A DNA stretch of 64,000 nucleotides, taken from assembly GCA_942490885.1 (NCBI GenBank), contig CALNYT010000002.1:1860001-1924000 (forward strand), in the 5' to 3' direction. The notes below the pieces were generated by a model, which did no database searches, was not told where the DNA came from, and worked only from the letters and a program-made list of their open reading frames with translations. A program made the translations under genes and the position numbers. The DNA is from Oceanirhabdus sp942490885. GTDB taxonomy: Bacteria; Bacillota; Clostridia; Clostridiales; Clostridiaceae. This document shows, piece after piece, positions 7,972 to 15,583 of the stretch. The number at the start of each line of letters is the position of its first letter. Position 1 is the stretch's first letter.

Positions 7972-8000
7972 ATAAGGGGTGAAATCTGCCCCTTATTTTA
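7970..8000 (+). terminator. Hairpin between DUF5320 and DUF134 genes
   Basis: AAATAAGGGG (7970-7979) pairs perfectly with CCCCTTATTT (7989-7998) and is followed by an AT-rich tail. It begins at the DUF5320 stop codon, so it may partly end transcription and set a high ratio of DUF5320 mRNA to the downstream genes. Confidence 0.65.
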
Positions 8001-8029
8001 ATAATAAAATTCTGGAGGTGAAGTGGATA

Positions 8030-8425
8030 ATGGCAAGACCTAGAAAGTTGAGAAGAGTATGCCTTTTGCCAGAGGTTAATACTTTTGGACCTATGAATGA
8101 TTTTAAGGATATAGAAGAATATGTGTATATGACAGTAGAAGAATATGAAACCATAAGGTTAATGGATTTGGAAGGATTAAATCAAGTAGAAAGTGCGAAT
8201 TTAATGGGCGTTGCCCGATCAACTATACAGCGAATATATGATGATGCAAGGAAGAAAATTGCGGATACTATAATAAATGGAAAGATTTTAAAAATAGAAG
8301 GTGGAAATTATAAGCTTTGTAGTGAGTTTGAAGAAAGAAAACCGTGTGAAAGCTGCCATAGTCGTAAACATAGACATAAACATGGACAGGGATGTGGACA
8401 TGGAATAAAAAATAGAATAAGGTGA
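8030..8425 (+). CDS. DUF134 family DNA-binding protein with His/Cys-rich tail
   Basis: This 131-residue protein begins MARPRKLRRVCLLPEVNTFG, the standard DUF134 N-terminus. It has YMTVEEYETIRLMDLEG and an HTH (NLMGVARSTIQRIYDDARKK). The last 30 residues are CESCHSRKHRHKHGQGCGHG, rich in Cys and His, which suggests metal binding. A metal-responsive regulator of the surrounding cluster is a reasonable inference. I chose the ATG at 8030 because GGAGGTGAAGTG precedes it. The longer frame from 7979 starts inside a hairpin. The DUF89 gene follows after 4 bp, so the two are coupled. Confidence 0.88.
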   Translation: MARPRKLRRVCLLPEVNTFGPMNDFKDIEEYVYMTVEEYETIRLMDLEGLNQVESANLMGVARSTIQRIYDDARKKIADTIINGKILKIEGGNYKLCSEFEERKPCESCHSRKHRHKHGQGCGHGIKNRIR

Positions 8426-8429
8426 AAAT

Positions 8430-9317
8430 ATGAATATTAATTTAGAGTGTATTTATTGTACTATAAAAAAAGCAGATTCAATATTTAATAAATATGAAAA
8501 AAATGAAGAAAAGAAACTTGAGTTTATGAAAAAGATTTTTTCAATGATTGGGAATATAAAAAATGATGATACAGCACCTCTTTTAAGTGCTAAAATAATG
8601 AAACTTTTGTGTAAAGAATTACAATTAGGTGATATTTATTATAAAATCAAGAAGGAATATAATCATTTTTTGCAATCCATGGAAGAAAATATTTTGAAAC
8701 ATATTAATAATTCAGAAGACAAGCTGCTTACAGCTCTAAAATATGCCATGGTAGGTAATTTTATTGATTTTGGAGCTATGGATAAAGTTGATATGGATCA
8801 ATTAAAAGAATTTATTGAAAATGCGCCTAAACAAGGTATTGATTTTAAAGTATACAAAAAGTTCTTAGCGGAATTAGAAAGTATAAAGGAAATAGCATAT
8901 ATTGTAGATAACGCTGGAGAAATAGTTTTTGATAAAATGTTTATTAGTGTTATAAAAGAGTTATATCCAAAGATAAATATATCTGTTATTGTTAGAGGCA
9001 AGCCTATATATAATGATGCTACTATTTTAGATGCAGAAGAAATAGGATTAGTTAAAATAGTAAATGTAATAGATAATGGAACAGATATTCCAGGCACACA
9101 ATTAAATAAAATAAATAGAAAGTCAAGAGAAATAATTGATAATGCTGATTTAATAATTGCAAAAGGGCAAGGTAATTTTGAAACTCTTTTTGGTTGCGAT
9201 AAGAATATTTATTATATTTTCTTATGTAAATGTGATTTATTTGTTAATCGGTTTAATATGGAAAAGTTTAAGGGGATATTTGCTAATGAGAAGGACATTA
9301 AAGAATTGATGGTATAA
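8430..9317 (+). CDS. DUF89/ARMT1-like family protein
   Basis: This 295-residue protein has an N-terminal Cys motif (LECIYCTIKKAD) and an all-helical first third. The DUF89 catalytic/metal-binding motifs VDNAGEIVFDKMF (about 168-180) and IIAKGQGNFETLFG (about 243-256) follow. DUF89 proteins are metal-dependent damage-control phosphatases acting on sugar phosphates or related metabolites; the clostridial/archaeal subgroup has no firm substrate. It is the last intact gene of this arm, directly after DUF134. The short YCTIKKAD-type N-terminus is typical of the microbial subgroup. Confidence 0.85.
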   Translation: MNINLECIYCTIKKADSIFNKYEKNEEKKLEFMKKIFSMIGNIKNDDTAPLLSAKIMKLLCKELQLGDIYYKIKKEYNHFLQSMEENILKHINNSEDKLLTALKYAMVGNFIDFGAMDKVDMDQLKEFIENAPKQGIDFKVYKKFLAELESIKEIAYIVDNAGEIVFDKMFISVIKELYPKINISVIVRGKPIYNDATILDAEEIGLVKIVNVIDNGTDIPGTQLNKINRKSREIIDNADLIIAKGQGNFETLFGCDKNIYYIFLCKCDLFVNRFNMEKFKGIFANEKDIKELMV

Positions 9318-9656
9318 AAGGGGGGGAATGAAGCGAAGGTTAGCTCTTGATAGAGCAACTTGTATTCCGGGAGATTTATTGTTGATGGATGAGCCTTTTT
9401 AAGGATTAGGACAATCGTTGAGATTAAGGATGATTAAACTTTTTTTGAATTGTGGAAGAAAGAACCTAAATCTATTATATTTGTTACAAATGATATTCGT
9501 GAAGCTTTGCTTTTAGGACATAGCGGTGTTGTATTGACCCAAAAACCGACAAAAGAAATTGCTCAAATAGATATTAATATTTTGCATAGAGATAGAAGTA
9601 TTGGTTGTCACAAAATATCACGAATTGAGAAATATATATATGATTTACTAAAATAA
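9313..9656 (+). pseudogene. Decayed ABC transporter ATPase (SsuB/TauB-like)
   Basis: Only the C-terminal half of an ABC ATPase is left. It begins at the signature (GGMKRRLALDRAT), runs through Walker B (LLLMDEPF), hits a stop where the conserved Ala/Ser codon should be, and shifts frame near 9440. The second frame then gives KEPKSIIFVTNDIREALLLG, with Asn in place of the expected switch His, and a normal C-terminus. The pattern matches nitrate/sulfonate/taurine-type ATPases (VTHDIxEAxxL). Walker A and the whole N-terminal half are absent. No partner permease is nearby. Confidence 0.8.
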
Positions 9657-9796
9657 AATACACCGTTATGTATGAAAAAATTAAAAAAGATATTTTTATA
9701 AATAACTATAAAGAGTATACTTTAAACATGCCAAAACGTTACAGTATTAATAGACCTAATAGTGTAAGTTGAACTTATTGTAAATTATTATAAATA

Positions 9797-9824
9797 TTTA
9801 CAAATAAAACAACCAGTATATAAT
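9797..9824 (+). promoter_or_regulatory. Promoter of tRNA-Lys gene
   Basis: TTTACA (9797-9802), a 16-bp spacer and a perfect TATAAT (9819-9824) lie 18 bp before the tRNA. The region between the ABC pseudogene and this promoter (9657-9796) shows nothing else. Confidence 0.6.
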
Positions 9825-9842
9825 GAATCTTGCGGTTGATAC

Positions 9843-9918
9843 GCATCATTAGCTCAGTTGGTAGAGCACCTGACTTTTAATCAGGGGGTCGAGAGTGCGA
9901 GCCTCTCATGGTGTACCA
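9843..9918 (+). tRNA. tRNA-Lys (anticodon TTT), altered T-loop
   Basis: The 76-nt cloverleaf is complete. The acceptor arms are GCATCAT and ATGGTGT, the D-arm GCTC-AGTTGGTA-GAGC and the anticodon stem CCTGA/TCAGG around CTTTTAA (anticodon TTT). The T-stem is GAGAG/CTCTC and the CCA end is encoded. The T-loop reads TGCGAGC where nearly all tRNAs have TTCGANC, so position 55 (9897), normally a near-invariant U, is G. The gene still has a good promoter. It may be functional but imperfect, or an early pseudogene. Confidence 0.88.
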
Positions 9919-9920
9919 TG

Positions 9921-9954
9921 AAAGAGCAAAGCTTTTTAAGCCTTGGTCTTTTTG
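9921..9954 (+). terminator. Terminator of tRNA-Lys with decayed 5' arm
   Basis: AAAGAGCAAAGC (9921-9932) and GCCTTGGTCTTT (9940-9951) pair except at two positions, followed by TTGTT. Changing just those two bases would give a perfect 12-bp stem, so the 5' arm appears to have drifted. Confidence 0.55.
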
Positions 9955-10034
9955 TTGGTGTTCCCAACATAGATGACAGTTTTGGTATAGAATTTCTATA
10001 TAATTTGAGATAATCACTACCCAAATATTTTAAT

Positions 10035-10339
10035 CTATTTTCTATTACATATTTGTGTACAGTATTTGCAGTAGTTTAATTTTATTGATAAATCACTACA
10101 GGCTCTTTTAGAAAATATACAGGGAATGTCCATAGAACTTGATTGTCTTTTAATAGAATTCGTTAAATTATGTTCTATATAATCATATAAAACTATAATT
10201 ATATCTATGTTATTTGGGATGAGCTTTGTTCTCATTCCTTTTTTTCTACCTGACCAATGTATGTAATTTCATAACCATTGGTGTTCAATACTTTTGGGAT
10301 ATTTCCTAAGCTATCTCCACCTACAATTAATGCCGTCAA
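10035..10339 (-). pseudogene. DUF2325 family protein, frameshifted
   Basis: A TTG start (10339) lies 7 nt after AGGAGGT and opens a typical DUF2325 N-terminus (TALIVGGDSLGNIPKVLNTN). This frame stops near 10232. The family pattern continues in another frame: SGRKKGMR, then NNIDIIIVLYDYIEHN, IPCIFSKRACSDL and YCKYC at the end. One lost base near 10250 explains it. The zero frame contains A-AAA-AAG, a known -1 slippage heptamer, just before its stop, and a -1 shift there would also restore the C-terminal part. Because SGRKK is conserved in the other frame, a simple mutation is more likely. Confidence 0.7.
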
Positions 10340-10660
10340 AGCAAGTACCTCCTTTAAATGATTCTGATTATCAATATCATACATGTATTTTATTAATATG
10401 TCAAGTTTATAAAGGATAAACTGCTTTATATTTGTAAATCTTGCTGAAAATTACAAACCTTGAGATAGATAGAATATATAATATAGTTTAAACTATTGCA
10501 CGATGAACCTCTTAGGGTTTTACTATCTATAAATTTTATTAATCAAATTATTAATGGAAAGATTCAATGGAATCAAGGAGACTATTCAGTCACTATAACT
10601 AGAGAGGAATAAAAACTTGGGAGAAGTTAGTGAGAAAATAAACCCGAGTTTCCGGGTACA
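10340..10660. other. Non-coding stretch between DUF2325 relic and glucosaminidase gene
   Basis: No convincing gene is seen. There is a short hairpin, ACCCG/CGGGT, at 10642-10657 and a short open frame ending at 10613 without a start. The region is AT-rich and looks like degraded sequence. Confidence 0.4.
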
Positions 10661-10720
10661 ACAAAAATCAATTTCAAGTCTTTAGAAAAATTTGGAATTG
10701 ATTTTTGTTTATTTTTTTCA
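10661..10720 (+). terminator. Strong hairpin with T-run
   Basis: ACAAAAATCAATTTC (10661-10675) pairs with GGAATTGATTTTTGT (10694-10708), with one G-U pair, and is followed by TTATTTTTTT. No intact gene lies upstream on this strand, so it probably belonged to a lost gene, or acts as a leader for the next gene. Confidence 0.6.
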
Positions 10721-10780
10721 AGAGAGTCTCCCACTTAAAATTTCACTAAAAAATTTTTTTTCATTAACGATAATCAAAGT

Positions 10781-12490
10781 ATGATTACTAAAAATAATAA
10801 AACTCTAAAAAAACTCCAAACAATAACAGTAGGAATAATATTTTTATTATTAGGATATACATTGTGGCATACAGTTTCAGTATTATCACTTAACTCAGAT
10901 AAAATTGCTCTTGCGGAACAATCACAAGATGTTACAGTTACAAAAGGTGATCAAAGAAAAAAAATTATTGGAACTAGTTATTCAGAAGGGATGGAATCGG
11001 CAACTCATAATGAGTTTTCTAACGATGAACTAAATGATTTCACTGAAGAAGAAGTAAGAGATATAGGAAAACATAAAACTAATGTGGAGGAAATAAATAC
11101 AGAAATTTCAAAGGATGAAGAGGAAGAAGGAAAAGAAATTCTCGAAGGAAAGCAACAAAATAAAGAAAAGAATGCTTCAAGTAATTACAATAATAAAAGA
11201 AATGAAGAAACAGAAAATAAAGAGAATCAGAATGTTATAGATAAAAACAAATTAACCTTAGATAAGATTAAGTCATACTTAAGGGGAACAGAGTTAGAGG
11301 GATTAGAAGAAAGCTTGTATAAAATATCAAAGAAACATAAAATAAATCCAATATTCACAACGGCAGTAGCCGCATTAGAAAGTGAGTATGGTACTTCGGA
11401 GCTTGCTAAAAATAAGAATAATTTATTTAAATATAATGGAGATAAGAGAATAACTACTAAAAGTGAACATAATTGGGTTACTGATGAAAAAAAATTAGAA
11501 GGATACTTTAAAGGTGGTTTAAAGGGTACAGGTAAGTATTTTATAGAATTTGGAGAAAAATACCAAATAGATCCCTTATTTGTTGCAGCTATAGCTGTGC
11601 ATGAAACTGGAAACGGAGAATCCTATGCTATAAAATATTTAAATAATCCAGGGGGAATTATGAATCATGAAACAAATTGGAGTACACTTGAGAAGTTTAA
11701 TTCTTTAGAAACAGGAATAGAAAGAATGTTTTCTAATTTGAAAAAAAATTATATAGATAAAGGGTTAGATACAGTTTCTAAGATTGGTAACAAATATGCT
11801 CCTATAGGTGCCCTTAATGATCCTAAGGATAAAAATAAATATTGGGTTCCAAATGTCACTAAGATTTATAAAGCTATGGAAAAAAATAAATTGAATTCAG
11901 TATATGAAAATGTTTTGAGTGATAGTACGGGAGGACAAACTTCAAATGAGGATTTAGTAAACTTTACAACAAAGGAAGAATCCATAGAGGCTTTTGCTAA
12001 ACTCATAAGAACGCAATATCTTAATAATGGAATACAGAACCTAACAGTTTTAGGGGAAAGATATAGCGGTGATGCTAATTGGGGAAAAAATATTGATATA
12101 ATAATGAAGAAAATAGAAAAAACAGAAATTGAAGAGAATAAGAATGTTATAGATAAAGAACAATTAACATTAGATAAGGTCAAGGAATACTTAAAGGGAA
12201 CAGAGCTAGAAGGGGTAGAAGAAAGTTTATTTAAAATTTCAAAAAAATACAAAGTAAATCCAATATTCACAACGGCAGTAGCTATATTTGAAAGGGAGCA
12301 TAATCCTTCAGAGCTCTCATTTACAACAAAGGAAGAGTCTATAGAGGATTTTGTTAAGGTAATTAGAACCCAATATCTTGATAATGGAATGCAAAATCTA
12401 ACAGCTTTAGGGGAAAGATATAGTGGTGATGCTAATTGGGGAAAAAATATTGATATAATAATGAAAAAAATAGAAAAGTCTAGACCTTAA
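10781..12490 (+). CDS. Secreted glucosaminidase/lysozyme-like repeat protein
   Basis: This 569-residue protein has an N-terminal membrane segment (about 15-38) and a long acidic, charged linker (about 60-155). Lysozyme-like peptidoglycan-hydrolase modules follow. The first carries AVAALESEYGTSELA and the second AIAVHETGNGES, both with the expected catalytic Glu; these are GH73-like. A third copy of the first module (about 460-510, AVAIFEREHNPSEL) is cut short and joined directly to a second copy of the FTTKEESIE...GERYSGDANWGK tail. The ribosome site is weak (TCAAAG). It should act at the cell surface in wall turnover. The last two repeats are nearly identical at DNA level, a sign of recent duplication and deletion. 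Confidence 0.8.
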   Translation: MITKNNKTLKKLQTITVGIIFLLLGYTLWHTVSVLSLNSDKIALAEQSQDVTVTKGDQRKKIIGTSYSEGMESATHNEFSNDELNDFTEEEVRDIGKHKTNVEEINTEISKDEEEEGKEILEGKQQNKEKNASSNYNNKRNEETENKENQNVIDKNKLTLDKIKSYLRGTELEGLEESLYKISKKHKINPIFTTAVAALESEYGTSELAKNKNNLFKYNGDKRITTKSEHNWVTDEKKLEGYFKGGLKGTGKYFIEFGEKYQIDPLFVAAIAVHETGNGESYAIKYLNNPGGIMNHETNWSTLEKFNSLETGIERMFSNLKKNYIDKGLDTVSKIGNKYAPIGALNDPKDKNKYWVPNVTKIYKAMEKNKLNSVYENVLSDSTGGQTSNEDLVNFTTKEESIEAFAKLIRTQYLNNGIQNLTVLGERYSGDANWGKNIDIIMKKIEKTEIEENKNVIDKEQLTLDKVKEYLKGTELEGVEESLFKISKKYKVNPIFTTAVAIFEREHNPSELSFTTKEESIEDFVKVIRTQYLDNGMQNLTALGERYSGDANWGKNIDIIMKKIEKSRP

Positions 12491-12606
12491 TAGATAACTT
12501 TTTCAATGACTTTGGTATAGATATTATAGGAAGTATTAATTTTGTACAGGGTACTAAAGATAACCATTAGTCTAAACTATTCCTAGAAGTAACTTCTTTA
12601 TATTAG

Positions 12607-13398
12607 TTACTTAAGAAAAGTATTTTTAAGTCTTATGTATTTGTTTTGTAACATTGGAGCACTATATCTATCTTTAGGATTTTCATCTTCAACAGCACTA
12701 ATATACTTATTAATAATAGAATTAATATTTGTTGATTCTGCTAATTTAAAATATGAGAATTGGCTAAATTTTAGTAACCTTACTTTTTTTTTGAAGTATG
12801 AAGATTTATCCATCCAGACAAACTGCTTACTAATATTTTTCTGATTAAAGCCAGTAGCATAAGCACCAGGTTCAATTAGGACAATAGGTATATTGAATTT
12901 TTTTAATACTTTTAGTTCTTTGTTTAAACATGAGGCAATGCACTCTAATGCAAACTTTGTAGAGCTATAAGGTGATAAAAAAGGAATTGGAGATATACCA
13001 GCTAAGGAGGAGATAAATATAATTCTTCCGGAATTTTTTTGAATCATATTCTTAAGAGCAAGTTGAGTAAGCTCTAATGTTGAAAACACATTTGTTTCGA
13101 AGGTTTCTCTAAATTTATCTATAGGAACTTCACAAACAGATCCGGAATCTCCAATAGCTGCATTGTTAATCAAAACATCTATATGTAAGTCTTTTATTAA
13201 GAGTCTATCTTCAGTACTTAATATATCTAATTTAAAACTATGTAAAGGTAGATTCAACTCTTTATTAAGTCTATTTATTTTTTTAGCTTGTTCAAAAGTA
13301 TGGGTTGTTGCATACACAAAATGACCTCTTTTAGCTAAAGCAAAAGCAACTGCATTTCCTAGTCCAGTACCACAACCTGTAATTAATATAGTTTTCAA
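12607..13398 (-). CDS. Short-chain dehydrogenase/reductase (SDR)
   Basis: This 263-residue Rossmann-fold oxidoreductase has the cofactor motif ITGCGTGLGNAVAFALA at the N-terminus, LINNAAIGD (the NNAG-type motif), a Ser in FISSLAGISP and the catalytic PYSSTKFALE (YxxxK). It uses NAD(P)H; the substrate is not evident. The best start is the TTG at 13398, preceded by AGAGGTGAT; this removes a 51-residue upstream extension that lacks SDR features. It stands alone, divergent from the cobalt transporter genes. The 116 bp between this gene and the glucosaminidase gene shows no clear terminator. Confidence 0.88.
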   Translation of the reverse strand: MKTILITGCGTGLGNAVAFALAKRGHFVYATTHTFEQAKKINRLNKELNLPLHSFKLDILSTEDRLLIKDLHIDVLINNAAIGDSGSVCEVPIDKFRETFETNVFSTLELTQLALKNMIQKNSGRIIFISSLAGISPIPFLSPYSSTKFALECIASCLNKELKVLKKFNIPIVLIEPGAYATGFNQKNISKQFVWMDKSSYFKKKVRLLKFSQFSYFKLAESTNINSIINKYISAVEDENPKDRYSAPMLQNKYIRLKNTFLK

Positions 13399-13487
13399 AA
13401 CAATCACCTCTAAGTATAAAATTAGCATAAAAAATAATTTTATACGGAAAATTTCATTTGAAGCAGTAAGGCCATGTAAAATAATAG

Positions 13488-13517
13488 TTGACAAAGATTG
13501 ACAGACTATGATATATT
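13488..13517 (+). promoter_or_regulatory. Candidate promoter of cbiMQO
   Basis: TTGACA (13488-13493), an 18-bp spacer and TATATT (13512-13517). A second TTGACA begins at 13499. It would give a leader of about 135 nt before cbiM. Confidence 0.45.
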
Positions 13518-13529
13518 TATACATGAATT

Positions 13530-13645
13530 GAAACCAAGAAGGTTTCCACAATATTAATTAGAAATTTTAGGAATTAATATAAATTGGACCCACGAAGGGG
13601 CTAAGTAAAAAACTTACCCTTTTTTGGGTCATTTTATTTTGTAAA
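13530..13645 (+). promoter_or_regulatory. Structured 5' leader ending in a terminator-like hairpin, upstream of cbiM
   Basis: Three stems can be drawn: GAAACC/GGTTTC (13530-13546), ATTAATT/AATTAAT (13553-13578) and a long composite hairpin at 13587-13630. In the last, GACCCA/TGGGTC encloses AAGGG/CCCTT and TAAGT/ACTTA, followed by ATTTTATTTT. The neighbouring SDR gene runs the other way, so the hairpin can only act on cbiM transcription. It looks like an attenuator or riboswitch expression platform. I could not match it to a known class. Confidence 0.5.
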
Positions 13646-13657
13646 GGAGTGGATATT

Positions 13658-14713
13658 ATGCACATGGCTGATGCCTTAATTTCACCGATAGTGGGTGGAA
13701 CTATGTTAGCTGCTACGGCTGGAGTTGCAGCTAATTCAATTAAAAAAATCCAAAATGATATGGATGAAAAGAAGATTCCTTTGATGGGTGTAATGGGAGC
13801 ATTTGTTTTTGCGGCGCAAATGATTAATTTTTCAATACCTGGTACTGGGTCAAGTGGACATATTGGAGGCGGAATACTGCTTGCAATATTATTAGGACCA
13901 TATGCGGGATTCTTAACTATGGCTTCGATTTTGTTAATACAGGCTTTGTTCTTTGGAGATGGCGGATTACTTGCTTATGGTTGTAATGTATTTAACCTTG
14001 GATTTTATACCTGCTTTATAGCATATCCTTTTATTTATAAAAGGTTTACACGAAAAGGTATTACTTCCAAAAAGATTTTTGGAGCCTCAATGACTTCTGC
14101 TTTGGTTGGTCTCCAAATGGGAGCTTTTAGCGTGGTAATTGAGACTCTTTTATCTGGAAAGACTGAATTGCCATTTGGAACCTTTGTATTGATGATGCAA
14201 CCAATACACCTAGCAATAGGAGTAGTTGAAGGGTTAGTGACATCAGCAATTGTTACCTTTGTATGGAAAGCAAGACCAGAAATTGTAGAAAATGCATCTA
14301 TTGGAGAAGCTTTTGGAAATATATCCATGAAGAAAGTATTGACAAGCCTTGTAATCGCAGTACTTTTAGTAGGTGGTGCGCTTTCTTGGTTTGCATCTTC
14401 AAATCCTGATGGATTGGAGTGGGCTATGGAAAAAACTGCAGGTACAGCAGAACTTGAAGCTCCAGATGGAATTCACAAAACATTATCTGAAATACAAAAC
14501 AAGACAGCGTTTTTACCTGATTATGGGTTTAAGACAAGTGAAGATGAAAATAAAGAAGAACCAGCTTCTCAAGCTGAAGAACAATGGCCGTCAATTAATG
14601 CTGGCACAAGTGTTTCAGGTATAGTTGGTGGAATACTGACACTTGCATTGGCAGCATTCACAGGGTTGATTATAAGTTTGGTGAAAAGGAAAAAGAAAAA
14701 GGTTACTGCATAA
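13658..14713 (+). CDS. cbiM: Cobalt/nickel ECF transporter substrate-binding component CbiM, with CbiN-like C-terminal part
   Basis: This 351-residue membrane protein begins MHMADALISP. Its N-terminal Met-His is the metal-binding hallmark of CbiM/NikM and supports the ATG at 13658 (GGAG 8 nt ahead) over a GTG at 13649. About seven hydrophobic helices follow, with GTGSSGHIGGGILLAILLGP. The C-terminal third, starting at about residue 230, has its own membrane segment and the SSNPDGLEWAMEK motif typical of CbiN/NikL-like proteins, and ends in a final helix and a basic tail. It is thus an M-N fusion. Cobalt and nickel cannot be told apart by eye. Confidence 0.92.
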   Translation: MHMADALISPIVGGTMLAATAGVAANSIKKIQNDMDEKKIPLMGVMGAFVFAAQMINFSIPGTGSSGHIGGGILLAILLGPYAGFLTMASILLIQALFFGDGGLLAYGCNVFNLGFYTCFIAYPFIYKRFTRKGITSKKIFGASMTSALVGLQMGAFSVVIETLLSGKTELPFGTFVLMMQPIHLAIGVVEGLVTSAIVTFVWKARPEIVENASIGEAFGNISMKKVLTSLVIAVLLVGGALSWFASSNPDGLEWAMEKTAGTAELEAPDGIHKTLSEIQNKTAFLPDYGFKTSEDENKEEPASQAEEQWPSINAGTSVSGIVGGILTLALAAFTGLIISLVKRKKKKVTA

Positions 14714-14773
14714 AAATAAGCTAGGGTGAGGCAGAAATCACACTCTTAAATTTAAATAAGGATTTGATTTTAC

Positions 14774-15583
14774 ATGACGAAAATAATAAATTCATTATAT
14801 AATATGAGGCTTCTGGATGACTTAGCACGGAAAGAAACCACAATACATAAGCTTCATCCGCTTGTAAAGCTACTAACCACAGTTGTATATTTGACTGTGG
14901 TTGTATCATTTGGAAGAAATGAAATTAGTAGTCTTTTGCCTTTTATTTTTTATCCTGTGATTATTTTTGCATTAGGGGAGCTGCCAGTTGCTCCAATTCT
15001 CAAAAGGGTATTGCTTGTACAACCTTTTATCATTGGAATTGGGATATTAAATCCACTGTTTGATCACCATACAATGGTACTTGGAGGGTTTGTTATTTCA
15101 AGAGGATGGGTCACCTTTTTATCTATTTTTATAAAATGTGGGTTAACAGTGACGGTGAGTATTTTACTAATTGCTACTACAGGAATGGATAAGTTGGCTG
15201 TAGCATTGAGGATGATAAAAATTCCAAAAATCTTTGTCTTACAGATATTATTAACATACCGATATATATCTGTGCTGATAGAAGAGGTTTCTAGGATGAT
15301 GAGAGCGTATTCACTGAGGGCACCTGGGCAAAAAGGTATACATCGAAGTGTTTGGGGGTCTTTTTCAGGACAGTTGATACTTAGGACATTCGATAGGGCA
15401 AATCGTGTGTATCAGTCTATGAACTTGAGAGGCTTTACAGGTGAGTATAATACTGGAGATATTTCAAAAATATGCTTTAAGGATTTTGCTTATTTTGCAG
15501 GATGGAGTTTATTTTTTATTATAGCGAGAATTTACAATATACCTATGTTGATAGGTTCATTGTTAACGGGAGTGATTAAATAG
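14774..15583 (+). CDS. cbiQ: ECF transporter transmembrane component CbiQ
   Basis: This 269-residue T-component has HKLHPLVKLLTTVVYL at the N-terminus, about five or six membrane helices and the two cytoplasmic coupling motifs near the C-terminus (MMRAYSLRAPG and the SMNLRGFTGEY region), which dock on the ATPases. It couples ATP hydrolysis by CbiO to metal movement through CbiM. AAGGA lies about 10 nt before the ATG. Its stop is directly followed by the cbiO start, so the genes are co-translated. Confidence 0.9.
   Translation: MTKIINSLYNMRLLDDLARKETTIHKLHPLVKLLTTVVYLTVVVSFGRNEISSLLPFIFYPVIIFALGELPVAPILKRVLLVQPFIIGIGILNPLFDHHTMVLGGFVISRGWVTFLSIFIKCGLTVTVSILLIATTGMDKLAVALRMIKIPKIFVLQILLTYRYISVLIEEVSRMMRAYSLRAPGQKGIHRSVWGSFSGQLILRTFDRANRVYQSMNLRGFTGEYNTGDISKICFKDFAYFAGWSLFFIIARIYNIPMLIGSLLTGVIK

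Noticed and set aside
10340..10660. Possible small phage-type protein ending near 10613
   Set aside because: The frame has no start codon with a ribosome site and the resemblance was too weak to name.
13399..13551. Extended N-terminus of the SDR protein
   Set aside because: The extra 51 residues are not SDR-like, and a good ribosome site sits directly before the TTG at 13398.
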